From a virus, in the IMG/VR virus record IMGVR_UViG_3300044691_000130, positions 1 to 39,905 of that record: a stretch of DNA of 39,905 bases, one strand, 5' to 3'. The notes beneath the pieces were generated by a model. The model worked only from the letters and a program-made list of their open reading frames with translations, did no database searches and was not told where the DNA came from. Position 1 is the stretch's first letter. Each line of letters begins with the position of its first letter. Positions 29,900 through 37,186 of the stretch are shown here, piece after piece. The position numbers and the translations under genes are program-made.

Positions 29900-31644
29900 G
29901 CGCTCAACTCGCGCCTTCCCCCGTATTCCAAGGCTTGGGATTCGGCGGCCTTCCTTTGCCCGGCGGCAAGCTCTTTACCTATGTCGCTGGAACCACAACG
30001 CCTCAAGCGACCTACACCGATAACGCGCAACTCACTCAAAACACCAATCCTGTAATTCTCAATGCGAACGGGCAAGCGAATGTTTGGCTAAACCCAGTTC
30101 AGGCTTATAAGTTCGTTTTACAGGATTTGTTTGGAAATCTTGTCTGGTCAGTAGATCAAATCAACGCTCCTGCTTTAACGCAGGCAGTAATAGGCACCAT
30201 CCTCTACCCGCAGACCGCCGCCGAGGCTGCCGCGGGCGTGGTTCCGACATTTTACTTCTATCCGGAATTGAATCCGCTGCGCTACGGCGCCGATCCGACC
30301 GGCGTGGCTGACTCCGCCGCTGCATCGCAGGCGGCGCTTAATGTCGCGCTCCAAAAGAACGGGGCCATCACCTACCCGGTGGGTCAATACAAGCATCTAT
30401 CGGGGGTGATTGGCACTCTGGCGAGTGCGGTTGCATCACTCTCGCTCTTTGGCTCAGGGGCGGAAGCAACACAACTGATCTGGCCGTCAGGGGGCGGCTA
30501 TAAGATCAATTACGTTGGACCCTTCAATTCAACGCACGTGCGCGACTTATCGTTCCTGACGGGGACCACCGGGACGGGTACCCAACGCGGTCTGTGGCTC
30601 AACCAGACCGCCGCTGCCATCGCGAATCCCGCGTTGACCGCGCTGTCGGATGTGACTAATTGCGTGTTCCGCGGGTCAGATGGCTACGGGCAGACGTTCT
30701 ATTGGCAAAGCGGTCTGTATGTAGCATCCGTATCAAACATCAACGTCACCAATTGCGTTTGCAGTGGCGCGAACGCCCCGGCACTCGGCATTGGCATGTC
30801 GTTCGTTGGTATACCGGCTGTCATCGGTGTTTCTTATAACATCTCAGGATGCACGTTCCTAACCCTTGCCGCGGGCTTGGAATATCTGTCTAACGTCCAG
30901 GGTGTGACCGTCGCGCAATCGAATTTTACGGGTTCCCTGACCGGCATATTAGTGCCCTCACCGGCGACGAATTGCAATCAACTGTCGGTCACGGCTTCCC
31001 AGTTCGCATGTCCGGGGCAAGGCATTCTCACGCAGGCGTACATCCCGAACGTGAATATCTCGGGGAATACCTTCTTTGTCGGCCTGACCGCGAACAATAC
31101 GGGTGTTGAGCTTGGCAACGCGGGCCTCTTCGCCATCACTGGTAACACCTTCAGTGCTCCGAATGCCCTTAATCTTACGACGAATCGCGGCGTATCGATC
31201 GATTCAACCAACGCCTCATTGCCTGGGACCATTACTGACAATGATTTTCAATCAATGTCTATAGGCGTCAATCTAGGCGCGACCGCAACGACCATCACCG
31301 TTGAGGGGAATGCACTTATTAGTTGCATCCTCCCTCTCAACAATCAACCCAATATCAACCCTACGGTAACCAACTATATCAGCGGAAACGTGGGGTATAA
31401 CCCAGTTGGCATCTTGGGTCCCGGCGGGGTGGGCGCATCTCCCGCGACGATTACGAACGGCGCTTCGCCCGCAACGTTCTACTTCGCCCAGGCCGGCACC
31501 TTCACGGCTACCGTCTCGCTCGGCGGGCATGTGATCGGCACCATGACGAGCGGCAATGTCGTCGTGTGGGACGCCGGCCCGAACGAACAATGCGTGGTGA
31601 CATGGACGACCACGGCTCCCACCTTTATTCAGTCGGTGCATTGA
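29896..31644 (+). CDS. Tailspike with pectate-lyase-type beta helix
   Basis: 582 aa from ATG 29896 (ATGA overlap). Residues 8-88 are the attachment domain shared with the preceding fibre (LFTYVAGTTTPQATYTDNAQ). After a linker comes NPLRYGADPTGVADSAAASQ, the standard opening of the pectate-lyase-3 right-handed beta helix. Repeated N-V-T-x-C/N-x-F turns run to about residue 480, and a small terminal beta domain ends the protein. Spikes of this kind bind or cleave surface polysaccharide; catalytic residues cannot be placed from sequence. Confidence 0.85.
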   Translation: MSAQLAPSPVFQGLGFGGLPLPGGKLFTYVAGTTTPQATYTDNAQLTQNTNPVILNANGQANVWLNPVQAYKFVLQDLFGNLVWSVDQINAPALTQAVIGTILYPQTAAEAAAGVVPTFYFYPELNPLRYGADPTGVADSAAASQAALNVALQKNGAITYPVGQYKHLSGVIGTLASAVASLSLFGSGAEATQLIWPSGGGYKINYVGPFNSTHVRDLSFLTGTTGTGTQRGLWLNQTAAAIANPALTALSDVTNCVFRGSDGYGQTFYWQSGLYVASVSNINVTNCVCSGANAPALGIGMSFVGIPAVIGVSYNISGCTFLTLAAGLEYLSNVQGVTVAQSNFTGSLTGILVPSPATNCNQLSVTASQFACPGQGILTQAYIPNVNISGNTFFVGLTANNTGVELGNAGLFAITGNTFSAPNALNLTTNRGVSIDSTNASLPGTITDNDFQSMSIGVNLGATATTITVEGNALISCILPLNNQPNINPTVTNYISGNVGYNPVGILGPGGVGASPATITNGASPATFYFAQAGTFTATVSLGGHVIGTMTSGNVVVWDAGPNEQCVVTWTTTAPTFIQSVH

Positions 31645-31982
31645 TGAGCGAGACCGAACAGATCGCTTTTCTTGAGCAGCAGCTCGCGGGCGCGGTGATG
31701 TTTCTGCGCCAGAAGGATGCGACCGAAGAGGCGTGCGCGAAACGCCTCGAGAGCATCTACAAGGCAAGCTTCGCGGACATGCTCCGCCAGTTGCAGATTC
31801 AGGCGAAGCGCGTCAAGAATCTTGAGGCTCGCCTTGGCGCCGACAGTACCCGCTACGCCTTTCTGCGCCAGCACATGGTGCAGGTCTGGAAGCTTGGGCT
31901 TGCAGCGAGTGCTGAGCAGTTGGACAAGGCGCTGGATGAGCAGATCGAGCGGCTGAACAAGCAACAGGCGGTCAAATCATGA
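31644..31982 (+). CDS. Coiled-coil protein after the spike
   Basis: 112 aa from ATG 31644, one-base overlap with the spike stop (TGATG). Almost wholly helical, with Leu/Gln/Lys/Glu heptads (MLRQLQIQAKRVKNLEARLG; LDKALDEQIERLNKQQ). Could be a chaperone or trimerisation factor for the spike, by analogy with small genes after tail fibres; that is inference. Confidence 0.65.
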   Translation: MSETEQIAFLEQQLAGAVMFLRQKDATEEACAKRLESIYKASFADMLRQLQIQAKRVKNLEARLGADSTRYAFLRQHMVQVWKLGLAASAEQLDKALDEQIERLNKQQAVKS

Positions 31983-31984
31983 AC

Positions 31985-32206
31985 TCAATTCTCATGCTTC
32001 TTAGCTACTTCGGCCGCAAGCTGACCACCCACCGTAAACAGCGTTTCGACTTCGGTTCCGAGATCCTGGGCAGCTCTGCCTGCCAAGCCCATCATGAATG
32101 CCGCCCAGAAATGCACGGGATCGTCAGAAATGCTGATGCCGTGATTGATGAGTGGGATCAGTTCGAGGGCGAGTATTTCGCCGCGCTTAATGTCTGCACT
32201 GCTCAT
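31985..32206 (-). CDS. Leftward gene inside the late region
   Basis: 73 aa from ATG 32206 with an almost ideal ribosome site AAGGAGGAACG. The product looks like a folded helical protein (DIKRGEILALELIPLINHGI; DDPVHFWAAFMMGLAGRAAQ). It converges on the coiled-coil gene, ending 2 nt from its stop. The + strand reading over the same bases lacks a good ribosome site. On the minus strand TATAGT lies about 26 nt before the start, but no matching -35 is clear. Function unknown; it behaves like an independently expressed accessory gene. Confidence 0.7.
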   Translation of the reverse strand: MSSADIKRGEILALELIPLINHGISISDDPVHFWAAFMMGLAGRAAQDLGTEVETLFTVGGQLAAEVAKKHEN

Positions 32207-32338
32207 CGTTCCTCCTTGTACCTGGACTATATCCCATGAGCGCAAACCTCGCCCGCTTTTCTCGCGACGGTGCGCCACTCAGAGGGCGCAGACAAAGAGT
32301 TATTGGTGCCGGTCTCTTAAACTAACGATGGAGCATTT
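32207..32338. other. Gap before the lysis genes
   Basis: Contains a 6-bp hairpin TGCGCC/GGCGCA (32271-32290, eight-base loop) without a T run, and a 29-codon + strand reading at 32236-32325 with no ribosome site. It probably carries the promoter of the leftward gene and the leader of the lysis genes. Confidence 0.4.
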
Positions 32339-32377
32339 ATGTCTACCCCTGAAGATAAGTTGATAGCAGCAGCATGA
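32339..32377 (+). other. 12-codon leader ORF before the holin candidate
   Basis: ATG 32339 has GGAG 6 nt upstream; it reads MSTPEDKLIAAA and stops inside the next start (ATGA at 32374-32377). The following gene has no ribosome site of its own, so this mini-ORF may deliver ribosomes to it. Confidence 0.4.
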
Positions 32378-32595
32378 ATGACCCCAGTATCGTGAAAGAA
32401 GTATCAGACGTAGCAAGCTCCCAAGCCGGTTGGGCGGTGGCGCTATTAACTGCGACATGGGGGATTGTGCTTCGGGCGCTGATCGGCAGGCACTTACGCG
32501 CGGCTGAAAGCATCCAAACTCGGCTAGGAGCCATTGAGCAACGCCTGGCTATCATTGAGGATCGTTCTCACCAAAGACGCAAGGGTGATAGGTGA
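32374..32595 (+). CDS. Single-span membrane protein, holin or i-spanin candidate
   Basis: 73 aa. Residues 17-37 form one membrane span (GWAVALLTATWGIVLRALI). A charged helical tail (TRLGAIEQRLAIIEDRSHQR) follows. Directly upstream of and overlapping the endolysin gene, where holins and spanins occur. The charged coiled tail favours an i-spanin or a regulator of lysis, the position favours a holin. Confidence 0.6.
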   Translation: MNDPSIVKEVSDVASSQAGWAVALLTATWGIVLRALIGRHLRAAESIQTRLGAIEQRLAIIEDRSHQRRKGDR

Positions 32596-33020
32596 GCGCT
32601 GTCAGCGTCCTCTTAGGACGGCTCACCACGGAAGAAGGTGAGCGAAAACTTCCCTACGATGATGCGACCGGTTTGAACGTCAAAGCACCGCAAGGGGATC
32701 TATCTTGGGGACGCGGTTTCAATTTGATGAAGTGCGGATCGAGCGGCCTGTTTCTAGTGATGGAAACGTACCTTCTCAATCAACTCGACAATCAGCTTCA
32801 AGCCTATTCCTGGTACTCGAAGGCCGGCGATGTGCGTGCTTCAGTGTTTTTAGACGTGGCGTACAACGGCGGTATCCACGATCTGCTCGGCTATCCCTCC
32901 ATGATCCATTACGCATCTGTCGATGACTGGGTAAATGCCGCCGCACAGTGCACTGAGAAAGATCCAAAGCTTGACGCTTCACGTTACGCGCCTTTGCGCG
33001 CACTACTACTATCGGGGTAA
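32592..33020 (+). CDS. Endolysin, GH24-like lysozyme
   Basis: 142 aa from GTG 32592, overlapping the previous stop. TTEEGERKLPYDDATG at residues 12-27 followed by LSWGRGFNL at 37-45 matches the lysozyme active site: Glu15 and Asp24 correspond to T4 lysozyme Glu11 and Asp20, and Ser38 lies where Thr26 is expected. The helical C-terminal half (ASVFLDVAYNGG) follows GH24 enzymes. It cleaves peptidoglycan glycan strands. There is no signal anchor, so it needs a holin. It is shorter than T4 lysozyme (164 aa). Confidence 0.8.
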   Translation: MSAVSVLLGRLTTEEGERKLPYDDATGLNVKAPQGDLSWGRGFNLMKCGSSGLFLVMETYLLNQLDNQLQAYSWYSKAGDVRASVFLDVAYNGGIHDLLGYPSMIHYASVDDWVNAAAQCTEKDPKLDASRYAPLRALLLSG

Positions 33021-33023
33021 ATC

Positions 33024-33176
33024 ATGAACACTTTAACCATGCTTGAGTTCGTTTTCATCATCGGCGCGGCCATCATCGCCATTTGGTCTGCGATCAAGCC
33101 ACAGCCGATTCTATGGATAGCCGTGATTTTGCTGTGCATCGTTGAGGCTATCGGCCACGCCGGAACTTTCAGATGA
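33024..33176 (+). CDS. Small two-span membrane protein (holin candidate)
   Basis: 50 aa from ATG 33024, 4 nt after the endolysin stop. Two hydrophobic segments, residues 8-24 (EFVFIIGAAIIAIWSAI) and 28-44 (PILWIAVILLCIVEAIG), are split by a short KPQ turn. This size and hairpin shape is that of small class II holins or antiholins. Stop overlaps the next start. Confidence 0.6.
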   Translation: MNTLTMLEFVFIIGAAIIAIWSAIKPQPILWIAVILLCIVEAIGHAGTFR

Positions 33177-33415
33177 CCATTGGCGAAGTCGCGCAAGTGA
33201 TTGGCGCATGTGCATCGCTGGTGGCCGCTCTATCAAGCTTGCGCAACGGCAAGCGGGCCAAGATAACAGCGGCGACTGTGCAATTGACGGTGGCGAAGGT
33301 CGCGGAGATTCACGAGGCAACGAATGGCCTTGTCGAGAAATTGGGTAACGCCAAGCTTGCGCAAGGGGACGCCGAGGGGCACGCGAGAGGCATTGAGGAA
33401 GGGAGAAAGGAATGA
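33173..33415 (+). CDS. Membrane-anchored helical protein in the lysis cassette
   Basis: 80 aa from ATG 33173. A moderately hydrophobic first 22 residues (IGEVAQVIGACASLVAALSS) lead into a long helix with heptads (ATVQLTVAKVAEIHEATNGL). IGAC resembles a weak lipobox, but the N-terminus lacks positive charge, so an o-spanin assignment is not supported. Probably a lysis accessory protein. Confidence 0.5.
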   Translation: MTIGEVAQVIGACASLVAALSSLRNGKRAKITAATVQLTVAKVAEIHEATNGLVEKLGNAKLAQGDAEGHARGIEEGRKE

Positions 33416-33873
33416 GTATCGACATCAAAATGCCCTGGCAGTCGGTCATCGATACCGTGGGCGGCATCATCTCCAAGGTGCTCCCTGATCGAGCGGCGGC
33501 AGCAGCAGCGACGGCAAATCTGAATCAGATGGCGGCCGCGGGCCAACTGCAGGAGGACTTGATACAACTGACGGCAATAACTTCGGCTCAGTCAGACATC
33601 AACAAAGTCGAGGCGGCCAGTCCCTCCGTATTCGTCGCAGGACCGCGACCGGCAGTCATGTGGGTCTGTGTGGCTGCTCTGTGCTATCAGTATCTCTTGC
33701 GCCCGCTGTGGACCGGCATAGCGCTAATTTCAGGTCATCCCGTGCCATCGCCCGGCCTACCAGGGCTTGATGACAATCTCTATCAGCTTTTATGGGCACT
33801 TCTGGGCTTAGGCGCCATGCGCTCCTTTGACAAGCTGAAGGGCGTCGACACCAAAACGGTCAGTCTGAAATGA
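33412..33873 (+). CDS. Holin of the 3TM type
   Basis: 153 aa from ATG 33412 (ATGA overlap). The N-terminal half is helical with an Ala-rich segment; the second half has two clear membrane spans (VMWVCVAALCYQYLLRPLW; LYQLLWALLGLGAMRSF) and a third weaker one around SGHPVP. The helical head, FVAGPRP before the first span and the final GxxxxRSFDK match the 3TM-type phage/GTA holin family. Holins time lysis by forming inner-membrane lesions. Confidence 0.75.
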   Translation: MSIDIKMPWQSVIDTVGGIISKVLPDRAAAAAATANLNQMAAAGQLQEDLIQLTAITSAQSDINKVEAASPSVFVAGPRPAVMWVCVAALCYQYLLRPLWTGIALISGHPVPSPGLPGLDDNLYQLLWALLGLGAMRSFDKLKGVDTKTVSLK

Positions 33874-34337
33874 TCAGGCTTCAATTCGTATTGGGATACG
33901 GTATGCCATCACAGGCTATCGCCTGGTTCTCCGCAGGGCACTTCTCGCACGTCGACGCCGTTCTCCAGGATGGAACCTTGCTGGGTGCGCGATCCGATTC
34001 GATTGGCGGCAAACCACCGGGCGTACAGATTCGCTACCCGTTGTACGAGAAATGGAAAGAGCGCGTCGTCATGAGCATTGCAACCGATGCGGCGAAGGAA
34101 AAGAGTTTCTATGACTTTCTCAACGCTCAACTCGGCAAGCCGTACGACAAAACAGCCATTTGGGGCTTTGCTACCGGACGGGATTGGAGAGACCCAAGCG
34201 ATTGGTATTGCTCGGAGCTGATCACCGCTGCTGAGGAAGCTGCGGGCGCCCTACCAGCACTCTACGTCCCATCTAACAAGGTGACTCCTGTCATGTGCGC
34301 GGCTTTAAATAGCGCCATCGGCGCGAGCGTTTCTTAA
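33870..34337 (+). CDS. Permuted NlpC/P60-type hydrolase (YiiX-like)
   Basis: 155 aa from ATG 33870 (ATGA overlap). The catalytic pieces appear in permuted order: His27 in GHFSHVDAVL comes before Cys114 in DWYCSELITAA, with the family turn LGKPYD at 88-93. Permuted NlpC/P60 (LRAT/YiiX) proteins are thiol hydrolases acting on amide or ester bonds; some cleave peptidoglycan peptides. Next to a lysozyme and holin, a second lytic enzyme is a reasonable inference. No signal peptide is present. Confidence 0.7.
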   Translation: MIRLQFVLGYGMPSQAIAWFSAGHFSHVDAVLQDGTLLGARSDSIGGKPPGVQIRYPLYEKWKERVVMSIATDAAKEKSFYDFLNAQLGKPYDKTAIWGFATGRDWRDPSDWYCSELITAAEEAAGALPALYVPSNKVTPVMCAALNSAIGASVS

Positions 34338-34376
34338 ATGTTTTTCCGTTCCATCAACCGTAAATTGGAGAAGATC

Positions 34377-34583
34377 ATGACTCAGCTTGACGACTTGAAC
34401 GCAGCCCTCGCGACTGCAACGACCGACACGCAAAAACTGATCACCGACTTGGGCGCGAAAATAACCACGCTCACGACGGAACTTGCTGCAGCTCAGGCAG
34501 CGAATCCGGCAGTTGACTTGACCGCCGCCATTGCATCAGCGAATGCGCTGGACGCGATCGTTAAGGCTGCTGATACGGCCTGA
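34377..34583 (+). CDS. Small coiled-coil protein
   Basis: 68 aa from ATG 34377, with GGAG 6 nt upstream; an ATG at 34338 would add 13 basic residues. Heptads rich in Ala, Leu and Thr (LITDLGAKITTLTTELAAAQ). Similar short Thr/Ala-rich coils occur near tail and lysis genes of many phages; function unknown. Confidence 0.6.
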   Translation: MTQLDDLNAALATATTDTQKLITDLGAKITTLTTELAAAQAANPAVDLTAAIASANALDAIVKAADTA

Positions 34584-34605
34584 AACCAACCCAAGGACAA
34601 ACGCC

Positions 34606-35385
34606 ATGACAGACACCACCGCCAGCATTGCTGTTGCCGGCACTGCGGTCATCGACCTGACGGCCATCGCCGCTCTGGTAACCACTCCCTCTACGGCCTC
34701 CGTGGCCGCCGCATTGGCCGCTACGCCGTCCTTCGTGGCCGCGGTGGCTGCTGCCATAGGCACACCAGTCGTATCTCCACCGCCTCCACCACCGCCCAGC
34801 GGTAGCGATCTGCCGGCACCCGCGAATCTGCCAGCGGGCCCGTACAGCGTGGCTGGTACGCCTGATGTGGTGTTTGCGGGAGGGGTGCTGAACTGGCCGG
34901 TTGATTTCAGCTATGGAGGCCTGCAGCACTCGATCGTGCCGTCTCCCACGGGCAGCGGAAGAATGGTCTTGATGTTGTCGACGCCGCAAGGTACTGGTGG
35001 CTGGCAGCCTGCGTATCAGAATCCCCCGCCCGGATCCCCAGGTTGGGTTAATCCGCCTGTCCTTGGCGTCACATACAAGACCTACGACACGACGGGGAAG
35101 GCGTTCCTGAACCTCGATGTTCTTGTAACGCTGGCGAATTGCACTTTCGTTGGTCAGTTCATGGCTGCGAATGACGGCCCAATACCAGGACAGATCGGCG
35201 GCATTGTATGGGAGAAGTTTGGTGGTCCTCTCGTCGTCGGCAAGTTTGTGCGCTTGAAGCTTCCGCTTGGACCGGCATGTTTCAACATTGAAGGTGCCTC
35301 GGTACTGAAATGGAATTTTCAAGAGAACAACCCGATACCTGGAAATAAGTTTTACGTCGACAACGCATTTTTCAGCGCCACATGA
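34606..35385 (+). CDS. Virion-type protein with proline linker and beta domain
   Basis: 259 aa from ATG 34606 (AAGGA upstream). Residues 1-56 are Ala/Val/Thr-rich helices, residues 58-64 are seven prolines, and residues 70-259 are a beta-rich domain with many Gly, Trp and aromatic residues (GGLQHSIVPSPTGSGRMVL). The last part resembles a carbohydrate-binding-type jelly roll. Its stop overlaps the GH71-like gene as ATGA, so the two probably act together on a polysaccharide. Not recognised as a named family. Confidence 0.6.
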   Translation: MTDTTASIAVAGTAVIDLTAIAALVTTPSTASVAAALAATPSFVAAVAAAIGTPVVSPPPPPPPSGSDLPAPANLPAGPYSVAGTPDVVFAGGVLNWPVDFSYGGLQHSIVPSPTGSGRMVLMLSTPQGTGGWQPAYQNPPPGSPGWVNPPVLGVTYKTYDTTGKAFLNLDVLVTLANCTFVGQFMAANDGPIPGQIGGIVWEKFGGPLVVGKFVRLKLPLGPACFNIEGASVLKWNFQENNPIPGNKFYVDNAFFSAT

Positions 35386-36707
35386 TCCTTCCCTTCGTGA
35401 TGGGAGATCCCTTCCAGTACCAAAAGCGCGTGCTTGCGCACCGCGTGCCGCTGTTCCGCTTGAGCATCGATAATGCGCCGCCAGCGTCCGATTACTGGGA
35501 GAACAACTGGCTCACTGTGGGCGGGGAGGGCGGCAAGCATGCGCCCTACGGCGGGTTCTCTCGAGGCCGCCCCCCGGGTCTGCCGGTCAGTACCGCCGCC
35601 AACTGGCCATTGCTCAACATGCAGACCGAAGTCCGCCAAGCGATTGCGCAAGGCATCACGGGATTTTGGATGGATGTCCAGAGCCTGACTGACAACCTGT
35701 CTCTACCCAGTCTGAACACGATGCTGGCCGCCGCGGCGGCCGTCGATCCGCGCTTCTGTATCGGCATCATGCCCGACATGAGTTCTTTGGGAGGGATGAC
35801 CCAAGACCAACTCGTCTCGCTAGTGTCGAATTACGCGGATCCGATCAAGTACCCCAACATCTTTCGCTTAAGCGATGGGCGAATCGTGGTCAGTCCCTTC
35901 AATGCTGGCGTTCAGCCCCAAGCCTTCTGGCAGGGTGGAATCGCGAAGCTCAACGCCAAGGGCATCGATGTGGCCTTCATCCCAACATTTTTAGGATCAC
36001 CCGCCTCAAATCCCTATGCCGCGATCAGTCACGGATATGCAGGGTGGGGGACTGCGGAGCCTGGAGCGGCCTCAACCTGCCCGCCCATGATGATGATGCC
36101 GGTGCTCACGCAGCAATTTCGCCCTGACGGCCTGGCCTATTGGGAAGCCGGAAACCTCGGTACCTTCGTGGCGGGGTGGAAGCGAGCAGTTGCCGTGGGC
36201 TCTGACTTAGTGATGCTCGTTACCTGGAATGATTTCTCGGAGACCTCGCAGGTCATGCCCTTCACGGATGCGAGCCTTGCACCCAACTTAGGCTCAGCGT
36301 TTGCCGAGCTGTGCCCCTACTTCGCTCTGTGGTACCTGTCGGGAATTCAGCCGCCCATCACCAAAGACGTTCTGTACGTCTGCTATCGAAAGATGCCTTT
36401 CAGCGCATTGCATCCCGCACAGATCAAAAGCATCAATCTCGTCCAGGGGACAGCGACCGATAACATCGAATGCCTAGCGTTCCTGGTAACGCCCGGCACG
36501 GTTGTCATCAACGGGGTTGGCACCGCGTGCCCTGCCGGGATCACGTCTGTGAAGGCGCCCATCGCACCCGGCATTCCCACCTTTGCACTGCAGCGCGACG
36601 GCTCCGACGTGCTTCAGGGCACAGGTCTTGTGACGATATACGGAAGCGGTGGAAGTCCATCTGGCACACAGGACCTCACGTATTGGGGCAGCTCGATCAG
36701 TAATTAG
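35382..36707 (+). CDS. GH71-like glycoside hydrolase (alpha-1,3-glucanase family)
   Basis: 441 aa. VRQAIAQGITGFWMDVQ near residue 84-100, FCIGIMPDMSSL at 126-136 and LVTWNDFSETSQV at 279-291 correspond in order to the GH71 blocks (GIDGF, fxxxxSFDM-like, and WNDygES). Asp284 and Glu287 fall in the last. GH71 enzymes, best known from fungi (mutanases), hydrolyse alpha-1,3-glucan. The last 100 residues are a beta-rich accessory domain. No signal peptide, so it would act after lysis or on the virion. The exact substrate is unknown. Confidence 0.7.
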   Translation: MILPFVMGDPFQYQKRVLAHRVPLFRLSIDNAPPASDYWENNWLTVGGEGGKHAPYGGFSRGRPPGLPVSTAANWPLLNMQTEVRQAIAQGITGFWMDVQSLTDNLSLPSLNTMLAAAAAVDPRFCIGIMPDMSSLGGMTQDQLVSLVSNYADPIKYPNIFRLSDGRIVVSPFNAGVQPQAFWQGGIAKLNAKGIDVAFIPTFLGSPASNPYAAISHGYAGWGTAEPGAASTCPPMMMMPVLTQQFRPDGLAYWEAGNLGTFVAGWKRAVAVGSDLVMLVTWNDFSETSQVMPFTDASLAPNLGSAFAELCPYFALWYLSGIQPPITKDVLYVCYRKMPFSALHPAQIKSINLVQGTATDNIECLAFLVTPGTVVINGVGTACPAGITSVKAPIAPGIPTFALQRDGSDVLQGTGLVTIYGSGGSPSGTQDLTYWGSSISN

Positions 36708-36728
36708 TTTTGATATATCGATAAATCG

Positions 36729-37103
36729 CTAGGCCTGCTTCTCGAATACCCACTCCGGCCACGCATCAGGTAACGGCTGTTCTTGTATCGAAAGTGCCTC
36801 GCCCTGCAAGCGCTTGAGCTCGACCTCATAGCAGGCCAACTGCTGGCGCAAAATGCGGATCGCCAAAACCTCGCCAGAACCAACCTGCCAGCCCTCAGGC
36901 GATATCAAAAACCCATCCCGAATATGCCATCCGGACCATGCAGGATCGAAACACACCAAGTCCCTCTGTATCAAAAGTATGGCCATTTTGGGCGGGCACC
37001 TTGCCCCACGCTTCCATCGGCGAGCGGTGGTCAAATCGACATGGCATATGCGAGCTATCTCTTTGATTGTTATGCCGTATAATGGGTTTGACGGATGCGC
37101 CAT
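36729..37103 (-). CDS. DUF3653-type phage regulator
   Basis: 124 aa, leftward, converging on the GH71-like gene with 21 AT-rich bases between and no GC-rich terminator. Residues 10-38 (GITIKEIARICHVDLTTARR) form a helix-turn-helix. WSGWHIRDGFLISPEGW near 57-73 is the conserved block of the DUF3653 family, seen in phages and mobile elements of Xanthomonadaceae and pseudomonads. A terminal amphipathic helix follows. Last gene of the right-hand leftward block; probably a DNA-binding regulator. Confidence 0.7.
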   Translation of the reverse strand: MAHPSNPLYGITIKEIARICHVDLTTARRWKRGARCPPKMAILLIQRDLVCFDPAWSGWHIRDGFLISPEGWQVGSGEVLAIRILRQQLACYEVELKRLQGEALSIQEQPLPDAWPEWVFEKQA

Positions 37104-37139
37104 ATACCCACGTTACAGCACCTGTTACTACACATAATG

Positions 37140-37186
37140 TATACGAAGTCAAATAGGTTACTCGTATCAAAACTATACGCGGTCAA
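37140..37186. promoter_or_regulatory. Paired TTGAC(C/T)(G/T)CGTATA boxes
   Basis: Two 13-bp direct repeats, with two differences, at 37140-37152 and 37174-37186, read on the minus strand as TTGACTTCGTATA and TTGACCGCGTATA. They lie upstream of the DUF3653-type gene. They may be operators or -35-containing promoter boxes; a weak TAGTAA lies 17 nt past the nearer one. Confidence 0.4.

Noticed and set aside
31979-32239. + strand 86-aa ORF with an ATGA junction
   Set aside because: Poor ribosome site and composition; the minus-strand gene on the same bases has AAGGAGG and a better protein.
33173-33415. o-spanin lipoprotein assignment from IGAC
   Set aside because: No positive N-terminus and the hydrophobic segment is weak; not a convincing signal peptide II.
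34561-35322. 253-aa minus ORF
   Set aside because: Antisense to the proline-linker gene; the sense frame has a ribosome site and couples to the GH71-like gene.
36708-36728. Bidirectional terminator between converging genes
   Set aside because: Only AT-rich imperfect symmetry; no stable GC stem.
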